Positions 9,027 to 19,376 of a DNA stretch of 64,000 nt are shown piece by piece; within the stretch, counting starts at the first letter, position 1, and every line of letters begins with the position of its first letter. Below the pieces are notes generated by a model. That model was not told where the DNA came from, did not search any database, and was given only the letters and a program-made list of their open reading frames with translations. Source of the DNA: Companilactobacillus suantsaicola (GTDB lineage: Bacteria > Bacillota > Bacilli > Lactobacillales > Lactobacillaceae); assembly GCF_004745525.1 (NCBI RefSeq), contig NZ_RKLY01000006.1:40847-104846 (forward strand). The letters are read 5' to 3'. Both the position numbers and the translations under genes were made by a program.

Positions 9027-11452
9027 TATTTATTCTCTCCTTCCAAATTTAAGATGTGATCGTAAGCTACGTCAGTTGGTTCTTGTGCTGTTACATAAAT
9101 CACTTGATTAGTTTGTGCAATTTTTTTAATCAGTTTCAAAACATTGTCCGTTCTAGTAATGTCAAAATCAACAAAAGCATCGTCAATCAAAATTGGTAAC
9201 TTGATCAAATCTGAAATTTCGGTCACGAATGCTAATCTCAATGATAAATAAAGTTGAACAGTCGTTGCTTGTGATAATTCGTGAACGTCAAACTGATTCT
9301 TATTTGTACTCCAAACAACGATACTATTATTCTTGAAATCAATTCTATTATAATTTTTATTCGTCAATAGTGAGAAATACTGTGTAGCTTGGGCAATCAT
9401 CTTAGGATAACGATTTTCAGTTGCAATATTTAGCATCTCTTTGATCCATTGACTAGCCAATTTCTTAGCTAACCAGTCATCATAGTATTCAATGATATCA
9501 GTCTTATTTTGAGCTAATTGATCGACTACCTTTTGATACTGCTTATTGTCAAAAATCTGTTGCATTTGTTCCTTTAAAGAGCCCATTTGTCGACTCAATT
9601 GATTATTTTTCTCCGTCAATTCAGTCTTTTGAGCAACCACTTGATTCAAATCATTAATCAATGCATCATGATTGGAATATTGTTGCAAGTTGCTCAAATC
9701 ATCGCCTAAAAAGGCTTTATCTTGTTTAATTTGATTGAGAGTACTTTGATTTCTGACTTGTCTAGTGTGCAGTTGAACAAATGATTCAACGCTAGGTAAT
9801 TGATATTTGGCGACAATTTGATTGATCTCTTCATTAATAGTTTGCAATCTCTGATTACGATTATCCGTCATTTTCTGAGTGGCAGATTCATTCTGTTCGT
9901 TTAAATCAGCTCGTGCTTTAATTTGATCTAAGTTTGAGAAATACTTTTCGATTTGTTCATTATAATTATCTTTTTTATATGACTTATCTAAGACATTTAA
10001 CTCAATTAAGATATTACGCCACTTATTCAAATCTACTTCAATCGCATCGATACCATCGACTAAACTCTTTTGCGAAGTTCGAAAGTTTGCCAGTTGGATA
10101 ACTGTACTTTGCAGATTCAAAATATTTTCTCGGGTTAAGTTCAAATAACCTTTTTGTTGTAAGAATGGAAAGTTACCATCACTTTCCAATTTCTTATTAC
10201 GCCCTTGATACCAATACCAAACGCCACAGGCAATCGCCACTACAGCAAAGATCATTTTTAAAGGATTACTAGTAACAAACATCAAAATAACCGCTGCAAT
10301 AGTAATTATCAAAGGTAAATTATAATTCTTGGTATTTGGTTCTGGGGTAATATCCTCTAATTCTTGACTTGTTAGCGGTTGCATATCCTCGGACAATTGC
10401 GGATTATCTTTAAACAATTGATCCACTTGTGCATCAACTTTTAACAACTTAGCTTTCATATCGTCACGATGAAATTGCAGATTTTGTAACTCAAATTTCT
10501 GATTACGAATATAATCCAAACGTTTTTGGTGTTGACGATAATTTTCCAAAATTGCTTTTTCAACATTGTTTAAGGTTGCTACTCTACTGGTTGTTGAAGT
10601 TTCCGCTAACGTACTGAGTTCTTGGTTATCAGTTAAAAAGTTTTCCCAGTCCTCACTACTAATTTGTACCTCTTCATCAACTGGACTAGCCATCTGAAAT
10701 TGTTCATAACGAACCCATTTCTTATCTAAATTACGTAAACCATTCTCTTTTTTACTGATTGGTTCCAATAACTTCTCGTTAGTGTCAAAATCATTTTGAG
10801 TCTTCGCTAGTTGTTCAGTAACTCGTTTATAAGCAACTTGCTGATTATCAAATTCAGCTTTTTCAGCTAAAAGATCATCTCGCTCTTTTAATTTAGCAAC
10901 CAACGGTTGTTTCTGACCACGTTTCTTATAAATAGTTTCAGCAGCTTGATTAAACTTATCTGCTGTCGCTAACCATTCTTTACTACCGACTGCACCGACG
11001 GACATGATTTCTGTTTCTAATTGATTTTCATCCAATCCATAAATAGAAAAGATATTCTTATCATCGAAAACGTGGGTATTTTCAAAATCATCTTTGGTGA
11101 AGCTACCAACAATCTCCTTAATTAAACTATCCGGAACATGTTGACCATCGTGAAAGAGACTTAATTCTCCATCACCTTTCCCCTCGATCCTTTTGACCAG
11201 CCAATGACTTTGATCATCAGAGAGAAACTCCAGTTCACCACCGTATTTACTACTGTTCTTAGGCTTGTACTGTAAAAATTTATTTTCCCCACGACCAGAA
11301 GCAAATCCGAAAAGAATGCTTTTAATAAAGTTTAAAAGAGTTGTTTTACCTGCTTCATTGGAACCAAAAATAACTTGATAATCCGATTTAAAGTCGAATT
11401 CTTGATCGACCCATTTACCAAAGCCATAAATTTTTGCTTTAACTAATTTCAC
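9026..11452 (-). CDS. yhaN: YhaN-like AAA ATPase (SbcC/Rad50-type)
   Basis: 808 residues. Walker A GSNEAGKTT lies near residues 31-39, there are long coiled coils in the middle, and a Walker-B-like LPILIDDAFVDFD near the C-terminus completes an SMC/Rad50-type ATPase head. Two hydrophobic segments around residues 365-405 interrupt the coil, as in YhaN, and suggest membrane association. It partners with the nuclease YhaO 2 bp upstream. DNA-end processing is inferred from the family. Confidence 0.9.
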   Translation of the reverse strand: MKLVKAKIYGFGKWVDQEFDFKSDYQVIFGSNEAGKTTLLNFIKSILFGFASGRGENKFLQYKPKNSSKYGGELEFLSDDQSHWLVKRIEGKGDGELSLFHDGQHVPDSLIKEIVGSFTKDDFENTHVFDDKNIFSIYGLDENQLETEIMSVGAVGSKEWLATADKFNQAAETIYKKRGQKQPLVAKLKERDDLLAEKAEFDNQQVAYKRVTEQLAKTQNDFDTNEKLLEPISKKENGLRNLDKKWVRYEQFQMASPVDEEVQISSEDWENFLTDNQELSTLAETSTTSRVATLNNVEKAILENYRQHQKRLDYIRNQKFELQNLQFHRDDMKAKLLKVDAQVDQLFKDNPQLSEDMQPLTSQELEDITPEPNTKNYNLPLIITIAAVILMFVTSNPLKMIFAVVAIACGVWYWYQGRNKKLESDGNFPFLQQKGYLNLTRENILNLQSTVIQLANFRTSQKSLVDGIDAIEVDLNKWRNILIELNVLDKSYKKDNYNEQIEKYFSNLDQIKARADLNEQNESATQKMTDNRNQRLQTINEEINQIVAKYQLPSVESFVQLHTRQVRNQSTLNQIKQDKAFLGDDLSNLQQYSNHDALINDLNQVVAQKTELTEKNNQLSRQMGSLKEQMQQIFDNKQYQKVVDQLAQNKTDIIEYYDDWLAKKLASQWIKEMLNIATENRYPKMIAQATQYFSLLTNKNYNRIDFKNNSIVVWSTNKNQFDVHELSQATTVQLYLSLRLAFVTEISDLIKLPILIDDAFVDFDITRTDNVLKLIKKIAQTNQVIYVTAQEPTDVAYDHILNLEGENK

Positions 11453-11454
11453 GA

Positions 11455-12615
11455 TTATTCTCCAGTATATTTTTGATTAATTGTATTTTTGGTTAATTCA
11501 ATTATGTGTTTTAAAAAGTCCGGTTGATTGATATGCTCTCGAATTACATCAGAACTGTATAGTTTGCTATCAAAATCTTTGATTCTATCCAAGTCAATCG
11601 CCTTTTCTTGGGCCTGATCCCAGTACTTTTGGTCGATTGCCGACAATTGAGCATTCTTGTTGAACTTTAAATTGATTTTATACAACAATCCTGGCGTATT
11701 AAACGTCAAAATCTGTAGTAACAATTCATTGCGTTCGATTGTCTTTAAAACGTCCTGGTGTAATTCTTGTGCATCGTCGATCGTCAAGGTCAATAACTGC
11801 GGTTTTGCCAAAAGATCAGTTATTTTGGCAATCAACGAATCAATCGAGTCCTGACTATCAACAGTCAAGGATTCTTTAGTCCAGGTATAAATGCTGCTCT
11901 GGACAAACTTCAATTCGGTCGTATCGTTGGTAACTGAAACTAAATAAAAGCCTTTAGGAGTAGTTTCGTTTTGATTACGACCTTGAATATCACCCGGATA
12001 AACAATCGTGGGATTAGTATGTAAAACCTCTCTTTTATGGATATGTCCCAAAGCCCAATAGTCGTACCCTTTAGTTAACAAATCACTGATGGTAAAGGGC
12101 GCATAATTATTATCAGCGACACCTGCATGCAAGATGCCAATCTGATAATCAAAATCACCGTGCTCAGGATAATCTCGAACCACATTTTGATTGATATGTT
12201 GTTGAGTATAACTAAAGCCAGTAATACCGACAGTCTTTCCATCCCTAGCTGTAAGTACCTTTGTCTCAGGGGTTGCTCCGAATACGAAGACGTTGTCAGG
12301 AAAATTAACGACTGAAAAATTATTTCGGTAGTAATCGTGATTTCCATAAATCATAAAAACCTTGATTCCCGCCTGCTTCAGTTCTTCAAATTGAGCCTTC
12401 AAAAACATTTGTGCCTTCAAAGAACTGTCAGTATCATCAAAAATATCCCCTGCCAGGATGACAAAATCGACCATCTCATCGATTGCCGTTTGAAAAATCT
12501 TCTTGGCAGCTTCATAGGTGGACTCTTTTAATTTAGTTTGTAAATCTTTAGAAAAATTACTGATTCCAACAAATGGTGTGTCCAAGTGCAGGTCAGCTGC
12601 ATGCAAAAACTTCAT
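11455..12615 (-). CDS. yhaO: YhaO-like DNA exonuclease (SbcD/Mre11-type metallophosphatase)
   Basis: 386 residues. The calcineurin-like metal motifs are in order: HAADLHLDTPF at the N-terminus, GDIFDD, GNHDYY and GHIHKR. It is the nuclease subunit that would pair with the YhaN-like ATPase, and it is the first gene of the yhaO-yhaN-yhaM operon. Confidence 0.93.
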   Translation of the reverse strand: MKFLHAADLHLDTPFVGISNFSKDLQTKLKESTYEAAKKIFQTAIDEMVDFVILAGDIFDDTDSSLKAQMFLKAQFEELKQAGIKVFMIYGNHDYYRNNFSVVNFPDNVFVFGATPETKVLTARDGKTVGITGFSYTQQHINQNVVRDYPEHGDFDYQIGILHAGVADNNYAPFTISDLLTKGYDYWALGHIHKREVLHTNPTIVYPGDIQGRNQNETTPKGFYLVSVTNDTTELKFVQSSIYTWTKESLTVDSQDSIDSLIAKITDLLAKPQLLTLTIDDAQELHQDVLKTIERNELLLQILTFNTPGLLYKINLKFNKNAQLSAIDQKYWDQAQEKAIDLDRIKDFDSKLYSSDVIREHINQPDFLKHIIELTKNTINQKYTGE

Positions 12616-12636
12616 TCTAAAACTCCCCCGTAAAAG

Positions 12637-12677
12637 AAAAGGACTTGAGCAAAAATACCTAAGCCCTAAGTCCTTAT
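12637..12677 (-). terminator. Hairpin terminator after the YlbF/YheA gene
   Basis: Arms AAGGACTT and AAGTCCTT flank a 21-base loop, with an interrupted T-run on the minus strand. It lies just after the stop of the gene ending at 12,677 and before yhaO. Confidence 0.6.
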
Positions 12678-13018
12678 TATTTATCTTGATAAATTTCAGC
12701 GATTGGCTTTGAAATGATTTTATTCAATTCATCCATCATGGAATTCATTTTTTGTTCTTTTTCCATCAAGTTTTGAATTTCGCTGTAGTTTGAAAGTTGA
12801 TCTGTCAACTCACGCATGGCATTGATATCATCATCGGTGATTTCTTGACCTTGCATTTGTTTTTGTTGTAATTCAAATTGTTTGTTTTGAACTTTATCAA
12901 AAAGTTTGTAGGCTAGGTCGTTAGCTTTAACTGCTTCAAAAGCTAATTTCAAGTCTGAAACCTCTGTCGTCTTTCTCAAATCTTGTTCGAGTTGGTTGGC
13001 GCTATCATAAATGTTCAT
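12677..13018 (-). CDS. YlbF/YmcA/YheA-family protein (UPF0342-like)
   Basis: 113 residues, all helical and charged, with the family pattern of two long helices (DSANQLEQDLRKTTEVSDLK, then a KQMQGQEITDDD segment). YlbF/YmcA members form the Y-complex that affects mRNA processing in Bacillus; the YheA branch has no firm role. It lies 9 bp downstream of the PBP gene and could be cotranscribed with it. Confidence 0.85.
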   Translation of the reverse strand: MNIYDSANQLEQDLRKTTEVSDLKLAFEAVKANDLAYKLFDKVQNKQFELQQKQMQGQEITDDDINAMRELTDQLSNYSEIQNLMEKEQKMNSMMDELNKIISKPIAEIYQDK

Positions 13019-13027
13019 ACAGTCCTC

Positions 13028-15100
13028 CTATTGACCAAAAAAATTCTTAATATCATTATACCATTCTGAGGCTTTATCTTTAATGTTTTCTACACCATCT
13101 TCGATAGTTTTTGTAATATCACTACTGTCAGAATCATCTTGATTATCAGTTGCTAAACTTGAAGCGTCTTTAACTCCAAAACTAGTTTGTTTAGTTTGTG
13201 GCAAGATGTTTTGCATTTCATTTTTAAAGAGTGATGCCACACCATTTTCACTGTAGCTGTGAAGGAAATGATTTTGATCACTAGAATCAAAACCGATCCA
13301 ACTGGCAACGACGACATCAGGTGTGTAACCAATCATCCATTGATCCTTAGTACCGGCGTAACCCCAATTGTCAGGGACTTCAGTACTACCGGTCTTACCA
13401 GCAATTTGATAACCAGCGGGTTTAGCTGTTTTACCAGTACCTTCGTTGTAAACTCCTAGCATCATACTAGTCATTTCTTTAGCAGTATTTTTACTGATGA
13501 TTTGCTTATTCGAAGTGTTGGTATTGTTTACAATCACGGTACCAGTTGAATCAACAATCTTAGTAATGAAGTGAGTCGAAGCCAATTTACCTTCATTGGC
13601 AAAAGCTGTATAAGCACGAGCCATCTGTAATGGTGAAACACCAGTTTCCAATCCACCTAATGCCAAAGCTAAGTTACGGTCATTCTTGTGAACATCGATT
13701 CCAAAGTTTTCCACTGAGGAAACACCTTTTTTAACGCCAATTTTATCTAGCAACGCTACGGCAGGAACATTTTCACTCTGGACTAATGCCTTATACATTG
13801 GAATCGTCTTCGAGTAAATACCATCAGCGTTAGTTGGGGTATATTTATTTTTCCCAAAACTAGTTACCTCATTTGGCAATTCTGAATCATAACTGTAGCC
13901 ATTTTCAATCGCCGGTGTATAAACTGCCAACGGTTTAATCGTTGAACCTGGCTGACGTTTCATCTGAGTCGCACGGTTGTAGCCTCTAAAAGTATGCTCA
14001 CCACGACCACCGATTACCGCTAAAATACCACCCGTTTTTGGATCAACCGCAATTGATGCTCCTTGAACTTTGGTACCATCAGCTGCATTGGCTGGGAATA
14101 AATAACTGTTATCAAAGGAATTTTGCATCTTCGTTTGAATATTTTGATCCAATGTAGTGTAAATCTTATAACCCTTATTCAAAATATCGTCTTCTTTAAG
14201 GCCATACTTATTAACCGCTTCAGAAATTACCGCATCAAAGAAGTAAGGATATTTATAAGAACTATTACCAGAATAATTATCATTTAAATAGATTGGTGTA
14301 TTCTTGTAATATGAAGCTTGCGAACTCGTCAATTTGTTATTTTCAACCATCAAGTCTAAGACTAAATTACGACGAGCTTTGGAATTAGTCATGCTATCAA
14401 TTGGATTGTAATTATTAGGAGCCTTCAAAATGGCAGCTAACACTGCGCCCTCAGCAGGATTAAGTTCTGAGGCATTCTTACCAAAATACTTTTCAGAAGC
14501 ATCTTGGACACCCCAGACACCATTACCAAAATAAGCGTTGTTTAAATACATCGTCAAAATTTCTTTTTTAGAATAGACACGATTGATCTCAATCGACAAG
14601 AATAACTCCTCACCTTTACGAGCAAGTGTCTGCTTTTGGGTCAAAAGTGAATTCTTAGCCAATTGTTGCGTCAACGTACTACCACCACCTGTGATACCGT
14701 GATGAATCAAGTATCCCAGAGCTGCTCTAGCGTATCCTTTAATACTAAAACCTGGATTAGTCCAAAATGTTCGATCCTCGGTCGAAATTACCGCATTTTG
14801 AATATTTGTTGAAATCTTATCGTAACTAACATAAGTACCCTTGTTAGCATAAAGTTCACCTGCATCATCACCATCTTTGTCCAAGACAGTTGTCTTTGTT
14901 TGTAGCGATGACTGCAAATTTTGAACATTAGCAGTTTTGGCTTTATAGGTCCAGAAACCACTTAAAACTAAAATCATTGTTAAAATTAAAAGAATGATCC
15001 AGCGCGTAATCTGGAATCTCTTCCAATACTTCTTAATGAAAGTCCAAGCAATTTGTAATTTCGGTTTGAGCCAATCCCAAAACCTGTTGTCATTATTCAT
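13028..15100 (-). CDS. Bifunctional class A penicillin-binding protein (PBP1A/2A type)
   Basis: 690 residues. A cytoplasmic tail and one membrane anchor (about 33-50) are followed by a GT51 glycosyltransferase domain with EDRTFW and GGSTLTQQLAKN, then a transpeptidase domain with the SxxK motif in PGSTIKP, SxN in SENVPA and KTGSTE. A Ser/Asp-rich tail ends the protein. It polymerises and cross-links peptidoglycan outside the membrane. Confidence 0.95.
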   Translation of the reverse strand: MNNDNRFWDWLKPKLQIAWTFIKKYWKRFQITRWIILLILTMILVLSGFWTYKAKTANVQNLQSSLQTKTTVLDKDGDDAGELYANKGTYVSYDKISTNIQNAVISTEDRTFWTNPGFSIKGYARAALGYLIHHGITGGGSTLTQQLAKNSLLTQKQTLARKGEELFLSIEINRVYSKKEILTMYLNNAYFGNGVWGVQDASEKYFGKNASELNPAEGAVLAAILKAPNNYNPIDSMTNSKARRNLVLDLMVENNKLTSSQASYYKNTPIYLNDNYSGNSSYKYPYFFDAVISEAVNKYGLKEDDILNKGYKIYTTLDQNIQTKMQNSFDNSYLFPANAADGTKVQGASIAVDPKTGGILAVIGGRGEHTFRGYNRATQMKRQPGSTIKPLAVYTPAIENGYSYDSELPNEVTSFGKNKYTPTNADGIYSKTIPMYKALVQSENVPAVALLDKIGVKKGVSSVENFGIDVHKNDRNLALALGGLETGVSPLQMARAYTAFANEGKLASTHFITKIVDSTGTVIVNNTNTSNKQIISKNTAKEMTSMMLGVYNEGTGKTAKPAGYQIAGKTGSTEVPDNWGYAGTKDQWMIGYTPDVVVASWIGFDSSDQNHFLHSYSENGVASLFKNEMQNILPQTKQTSFGVKDASSLATDNQDDSDSSDITKTIEDGVENIKDKASEWYNDIKNFFGQ

Positions 15101-15190
15101 TGTTTAAATACCTCTGTATAAGAACAAATTTTATCACATTATCGAAACTTTTTTTAATTTACTCACCAATATTTAAGGAGCCCACAATTA

Positions 15191-16105
15191 ATGTATCAAA
15201 AAAATATCGTATACCATTCCCAGTCAAAAGACCAATTAACTTTGCGACAATTATTGCAAAAATGGTTGATACCAAAGAAATGGCAGCACTTTTTAAGAAT
15301 TCAGCATGACGTTTTAGTCAACGGAATTTACCAACCATTCAATACTATTATCCGTGAAAATGACCAAATTACTCTTAATTTTAATTTTCCACCCCGGAGT
15401 CAACAATCATATTTACCAGGGACCGACAAAATAGACGTCGCCTATGAAGATGACGACATCATCGTGGTAAATAAAGCCGCCGGGAAAAAAACTCATCCCA
15501 ATAAAACTGACGAATCGGATTCACTCATGAATGATGTGGAAAACTACTTAAAAAACGGTCATCCCTACATGGTTCATCGCATCGATATGGAAACTTCCGG
15601 TTTAGTCCTGATCTCAAAAACTCCTTACTTGGTGCCGATTTTTAATCGTCAATTGAGTTCTAAAACTTTACATCGCCAATATTTAGCTTTAGTTAAGCTT
15701 AACAAACCAATTCCTAATTCAGGAACAATTGATTTACCTATCGCCCAAGATCCTAACGACGTTCGCAAACGAAAAGTCTCAGCCGATGGACTTTCTGCCG
15801 TCACAAAATTTGAAGTCGTTAAAAAAAATGAAAAATATGCTCTATTAAAATTAAATCTTTTGACTGGCCGCACCCATCAACTACGAGTTCACCTGTCATA
15901 TATGGGTTGGCCAATCGTCAATGATCCACTATATAACGCCGATTTGAAGCGTGATAAGTTATTTTTATTCGCCGACGAACTAACTTTCCAAGAGCCCTTT
16001 AGTGAAAAATCTAAAAAAATTAAGGCAAAATTACCTAAAGATATGTATAATTTACTATGTGCTTATTTTAAGCAACCAAAAAGCTCATCTAATCCCGACA
16101 ATTAG
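15191..16105 (+). CDS. RluA-family pseudouridine synthase (RluD-like)
   Basis: 304 residues. An S4-like N-terminal region (QHDVLVNG, DQITLNF) precedes the catalytic domain with HRIDMETSGL, whose Asp is the catalytic residue, and TGRTHQLRVHL. It would make pseudouridine in rRNA or tRNA; the exact target cannot be read. The start has an AAGGAG RBS. Divergent from the PBP gene. Confidence 0.93.
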   Translation: MYQKNIVYHSQSKDQLTLRQLLQKWLIPKKWQHFLRIQHDVLVNGIYQPFNTIIRENDQITLNFNFPPRSQQSYLPGTDKIDVAYEDDDIIVVNKAAGKKTHPNKTDESDSLMNDVENYLKNGHPYMVHRIDMETSGLVLISKTPYLVPIFNRQLSSKTLHRQYLALVKLNKPIPNSGTIDLPIAQDPNDVRKRKVSADGLSAVTKFEVVKKNEKYALLKLNLLTGRTHQLRVHLSYMGWPIVNDPLYNADLKRDKLFLFADELTFQEPFSEKSKKIKAKLPKDMYNLLCAYFKQPKSSSNPDN

Positions 16106-16120
16106 ATGAGCTCTCTTTTT
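16082..16120 (+). terminator. Terminator overlapping the end of the pseudouridine synthase gene
   Basis: Perfect 12-bp arms AGCTCATCTAAT and ATTAGATGAGCT followed by CTCTTTTT. The stem includes the last codons of the gene. Confidence 0.88.
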
Positions 16121-16166
16121 GTCCAAAAAAGTTTAGGAGTGAGTTAACTTTTCTGGTTTTTAGTAA

Positions 16167-17087
16167 CTAAAAGATGGACATAATCAATTTTATAATCGCC
16201 CCGACAGCAATTAATAAAATATATCCCACAGCCAATTTAGTTACTGCTTTGATTACTAAAGGATACGTTTGCGTCTTAACTTGCTCTTTCAAGTAAGGTC
16301 GCAAATCATCCCAAATATTTGGATAAAGTAGTACGAGAAGAAGTGTAATGTAAGGTACTACTTTTAAAATTGCCATAATGGGAATTAGCAGGAAGGCTAA
16401 GGCCCAACTAGCTTTGAATAAATCTAATGCATTGGCTTTCCCAATTGTTCCGACCAATGTATGACGACCATTTTTCACATCTGCTTCTAGATCACAAGTT
16501 CCGTTAGCAAGTTCTGCACAAAAGGCAGCAAATGTATTTGGTAGACTGACCAAAATCACCGAAATTGCGGTACTAGAATCAAATTTACCGATCCCGACTA
16601 AGCCTAAATAGACATAAGTCAAAGGAATCAGTTGGGTTATGGCAATAGCCACCACTGCTTCTCCAAACATTGTAGAGTTAAGTGGTTTGGGTCCTGCTGA
16701 GTATAACAGACCAATGCCAACTCCAATGACACCGAGTGCCAAAGTAAACCAACCGGTCTTATATACTAAGAAGGCTCCAATTATTAATGGAAAAATGGCC
16801 AAACCGTACATCCATTTTTTGACTACTGCCAATGATTCACGATTAATTCCAATCGTACTGATTTTTTCACGATATTCTTCACTCTTTGAATTGCGATAAT
16901 CCATCAAATTATTGTGAAAATTGATGAACAGATGAATGAAGAAAACCGCGATAAAACCTAAAATTCCGTAAAAGAAATTGAAAGTTTCGTAATTTAGATA
17001 AGTAAAACCTATTGCTAATATCAACCACGCTAAATCAAGCGTGGTCGTTTTTATCTCTGATAGTTCGCTAAAAAGTTTTCTATCCAA
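16167..17087 (-). CDS. menA: UbiA-family prenyltransferase, MenA-like
   Basis: 306 residues with about eight or nine membrane segments. The first Asp-rich motif is in NNLMDYRNS and the second in CDLEADVKNGRHTLVG, both typical of 1,4-dihydroxy-2-naphthoate polyprenyltransferase. It would attach the isoprenoid tail in (demethyl)menaquinone synthesis. No other men gene is in the window, so MenA rather than another UbiA member is an inference. Confidence 0.8.
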   Translation of the reverse strand: MDRKLFSELSEIKTTTLDLAWLILAIGFTYLNYETFNFFYGILGFIAVFFIHLFINFHNNLMDYRNSKSEEYREKISTIGINRESLAVVKKWMYGLAIFPLIIGAFLVYKTGWFTLALGVIGVGIGLLYSAGPKPLNSTMFGEAVVAIAITQLIPLTYVYLGLVGIGKFDSSTAISVILVSLPNTFAAFCAELANGTCDLEADVKNGRHTLVGTIGKANALDLFKASWALAFLLIPIMAILKVVPYITLLLVLLYPNIWDDLRPYLKEQVKTQTYPLVIKAVTKLAVGYILLIAVGAIIKLIMSIF

Positions 17088-17099
17088 AATTAATTCACC

Positions 17100-18791
17100 C
17101 TACATTTCTTCTGGAGCTTTAACACCTAGGAGTGCTAGAGACATTTGTAATACTGTTGAAACTGACTTAACTAAGGCAAGTCTAGCTTTCAAACCTTCGT
17201 CGTCGTTAAGGATACGACTGTGTGCATAGTATTGGTTAAAGCTCTTAGCAAGCTTCAAAACATACTTAGCAATTACTGAAGGTTCATATGAGTTAGCCGC
17301 ACGTTGTACAACATTAGGGAAATCAGCCAACATCTTCAAAGTATCCCAAGCTTCAATGTCAGTAACGGCAAAGCTGTCAGCATCGCTATAGTCAACATCA
17401 GCTTTTCTCAAAATACTCAAAGCACGGGCATTAGTATATTGAACGTAAGGACCAGTTTCACCTTCAAAACGAACAACTTCTTCAAGGTTGAAGTCAAAAC
17501 TATCACGACGATCATTCTTCAAATCATGGAAAACAACCGCACCGACACCAACAGCTTCAGCGACAGCATCTTTGTTCTTTAAGTTAGGATTCTTTTCTTC
17601 AATTTGTTTCTTAGCTAACTTAACCGCGTCATTCAATACATCTTCAAGCAAGATAACGTTACCCTTACGAGTTGAAAGCTTCTTACCACCAGTTGTAATC
17701 AGGCCAAATGGAATATAAACAATATCGTCAGCCCAGTCGTAACCCATCTTCTTTAGAACAATCTTCAACTTAGTGAAATGTTCTGCTTGTTCACTACCAA
17801 CAACGTAAAGTGATTTCACGAAGTCAAAAGTATCTTTACGATACTTGGCAGCAGCCAAATCACGCGTGATATATAGTGTTGCACCATCAGTCTTCTTAAT
17901 CAAAGCTGGTGACAAGTCATATTGTGATAAATCAACGATTTCAGCTCCACGACTTTCTTCAAGCAAGTTCTTGTCTTCCAAAGTCTTAACAATGGCATCC
18001 ATCTTGTCGTTGTAGAATGATTCACCAGTAAAGTGATCAAATTCAACTCCTAAACGGTCATAGATTGTTTGGAATTCTTTTAATGAAAGTTCCTTAAACC
18101 AAGTCCAAAGAGCAAGTGCTTCTTCGTCGCCATCTTCCATTCTCTTGAACCAAGCACGTGCTTCGTCATCAAGTTCTGGTTTTTCTTCAGCTTCCTTGTG
18201 GAAACGTACATAATATTTCAAAAGATTATTAATTGGATCAGCTTCAACTTCTTCGACTGAACCCCATAATTTGTAACCAACGATCAACTTACCGAATTGA
18301 GTTCCCCAATCCCCCAAGTGATTGATTTTAACTGGTTGATAGTTCAATTTTTTAATAATGTTAGCAATTGAATTACCGATAACAGTTGAACGCAAGTGAC
18401 CCATTGACATAGGTTTAGCGATGTTAGGTGATGACATATCGATTGGTACGTTACGTCCTTTACCTAAATTATCGTTTCCATAATTATCTTTTTGATCTAA
18501 AACTTCTTTAATAACATCTTCTGAAAAAGCTTTTTTGTCTAAGAAGAAGTTAATGTAAGCTCCTGTATTAACAACTTTTTCAAAACCGTCAGTGTTGATT
18601 TGACCAACTAATTCTTCAGCAATAACTTTAGGATTCTTGTGTAATGATTTTGCCAAGATGAAAGTTGGAAAAGCATAATCACCTAAATCTGAAGTCTTAG
18701 GCTTTTCAATTAATTTTGTAACTTGTTCCTCAGTGATTTCGTCTGGTAAAACTTTGACCAATGCGTCAACTACTTGTTTCTTAAAGTCCAT
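17100..18791 (-). CDS. argS: Arginyl-tRNA synthetase
   Basis: 563 residues, class I. The HIGH-type site is MSMGHLRSTVIG near residues 128-139 and the KMSK-type loop is LSTRKGN; the DALR anticodon-binding domain forms the C-terminus (ALSILRKAD, FNQYYAHSRIL). It is controlled by the T-box leader immediately upstream. Confidence 0.97.
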   Translation of the reverse strand: MDFKKQVVDALVKVLPDEITEEQVTKLIEKPKTSDLGDYAFPTFILAKSLHKNPKVIAEELVGQINTDGFEKVVNTGAYINFFLDKKAFSEDVIKEVLDQKDNYGNDNLGKGRNVPIDMSSPNIAKPMSMGHLRSTVIGNSIANIIKKLNYQPVKINHLGDWGTQFGKLIVGYKLWGSVEEVEADPINNLLKYYVRFHKEAEEKPELDDEARAWFKRMEDGDEEALALWTWFKELSLKEFQTIYDRLGVEFDHFTGESFYNDKMDAIVKTLEDKNLLEESRGAEIVDLSQYDLSPALIKKTDGATLYITRDLAAAKYRKDTFDFVKSLYVVGSEQAEHFTKLKIVLKKMGYDWADDIVYIPFGLITTGGKKLSTRKGNVILLEDVLNDAVKLAKKQIEEKNPNLKNKDAVAEAVGVGAVVFHDLKNDRRDSFDFNLEEVVRFEGETGPYVQYTNARALSILRKADVDYSDADSFAVTDIEAWDTLKMLADFPNVVQRAANSYEPSVIAKYVLKLAKSFNQYYAHSRILNDDEGLKARLALVKSVSTVLQMSLALLGVKAPEEM

Positions 18792-18809
18792 ATTTTCCTC
18801 CTATTGGAT

Positions 18810-19020
18810 AAAAAAAACGCCTCTTCCAATACAATACTAGTATTGAAAGAGACGAGATTTCCCGCGGTACCACTCTAATTGATTAATATCCACTCATTAT
18901 TTAATGTATTAAATTTATATTTAATTAAGACGGGATGCGACTTAGCTTCCGAAATGGTCAACTCACACCAAACTTGACCTCGCTGAAAATCGAATCACTA
19001 ATTAGTCCCTCTTTTGCAAA
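18810..19020 (-). promoter_or_regulatory. T-box leader of argS
   Basis: On the minus strand the conserved T-box AGAGTGGTACCGCGGG is at about 18,859-18,876. It is followed by a hairpin with arms CGTCTCTT and AAGAGGCG and a T-run, the terminator that competes with the antiterminator. The upstream 130 bases have room for Stem I. Uncharged tRNA-Arg should induce argS; the specifier codon was not located with confidence. Confidence 0.92.
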
Positions 19021-19090
19021 AATATGATAGCACATAAAAACTGCAATAACAATCTTTATTTACGATTATCATTACACCAATTTCCTAATC

Positions 19091-19210
19091 TTATAGGAAA
19101 CAATTATTTTTTTCGTCTAGAACTTTATCACGTAATTTAAAGACATGCGCTAAGAAAACGCCACCTAAAGTTCCAATTAAAGAGCCTGCCCTAGTTTGAA
19201 ATTTGAACAT
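19091..19210 (-). CDS. Small hypothetical protein with glycine-rich hydrophobic segment
   Basis: 39 residues from an ATG behind AAAGGCGGGG. The segment AGSLIGTLGGVFLAHVF could be a membrane helix or glycine zipper. It could equally be a chance frame between argS and the next lipoprotein gene. Confidence 0.35.
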   Translation of the reverse strand: MFKFQTRAGSLIGTLGGVFLAHVFKLRDKVLDEKNNCFL

Positions 19211-19376
19211 ACTACCCCGCCTTTGAAACGTTTTTACTGGTTTTATTTTAGACGTGATAATGCCTTTTTGCAATGGTTAAGTCTGTCGCGTTCTGCAAAA
19301 AAAACAGCATCTATTTTTTTGCGTGATATCTCATCCGCATTATAGTAGACACTGTTTTCTCAGTAAGTTTTAAAAA

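Noticed and set aside
19220..19235. cre-like catabolite site (TTTGAAACGTTTTTAC)
   Set aside because: It lacks one base of the TGWAARCG half-site and is not at a clear promoter.
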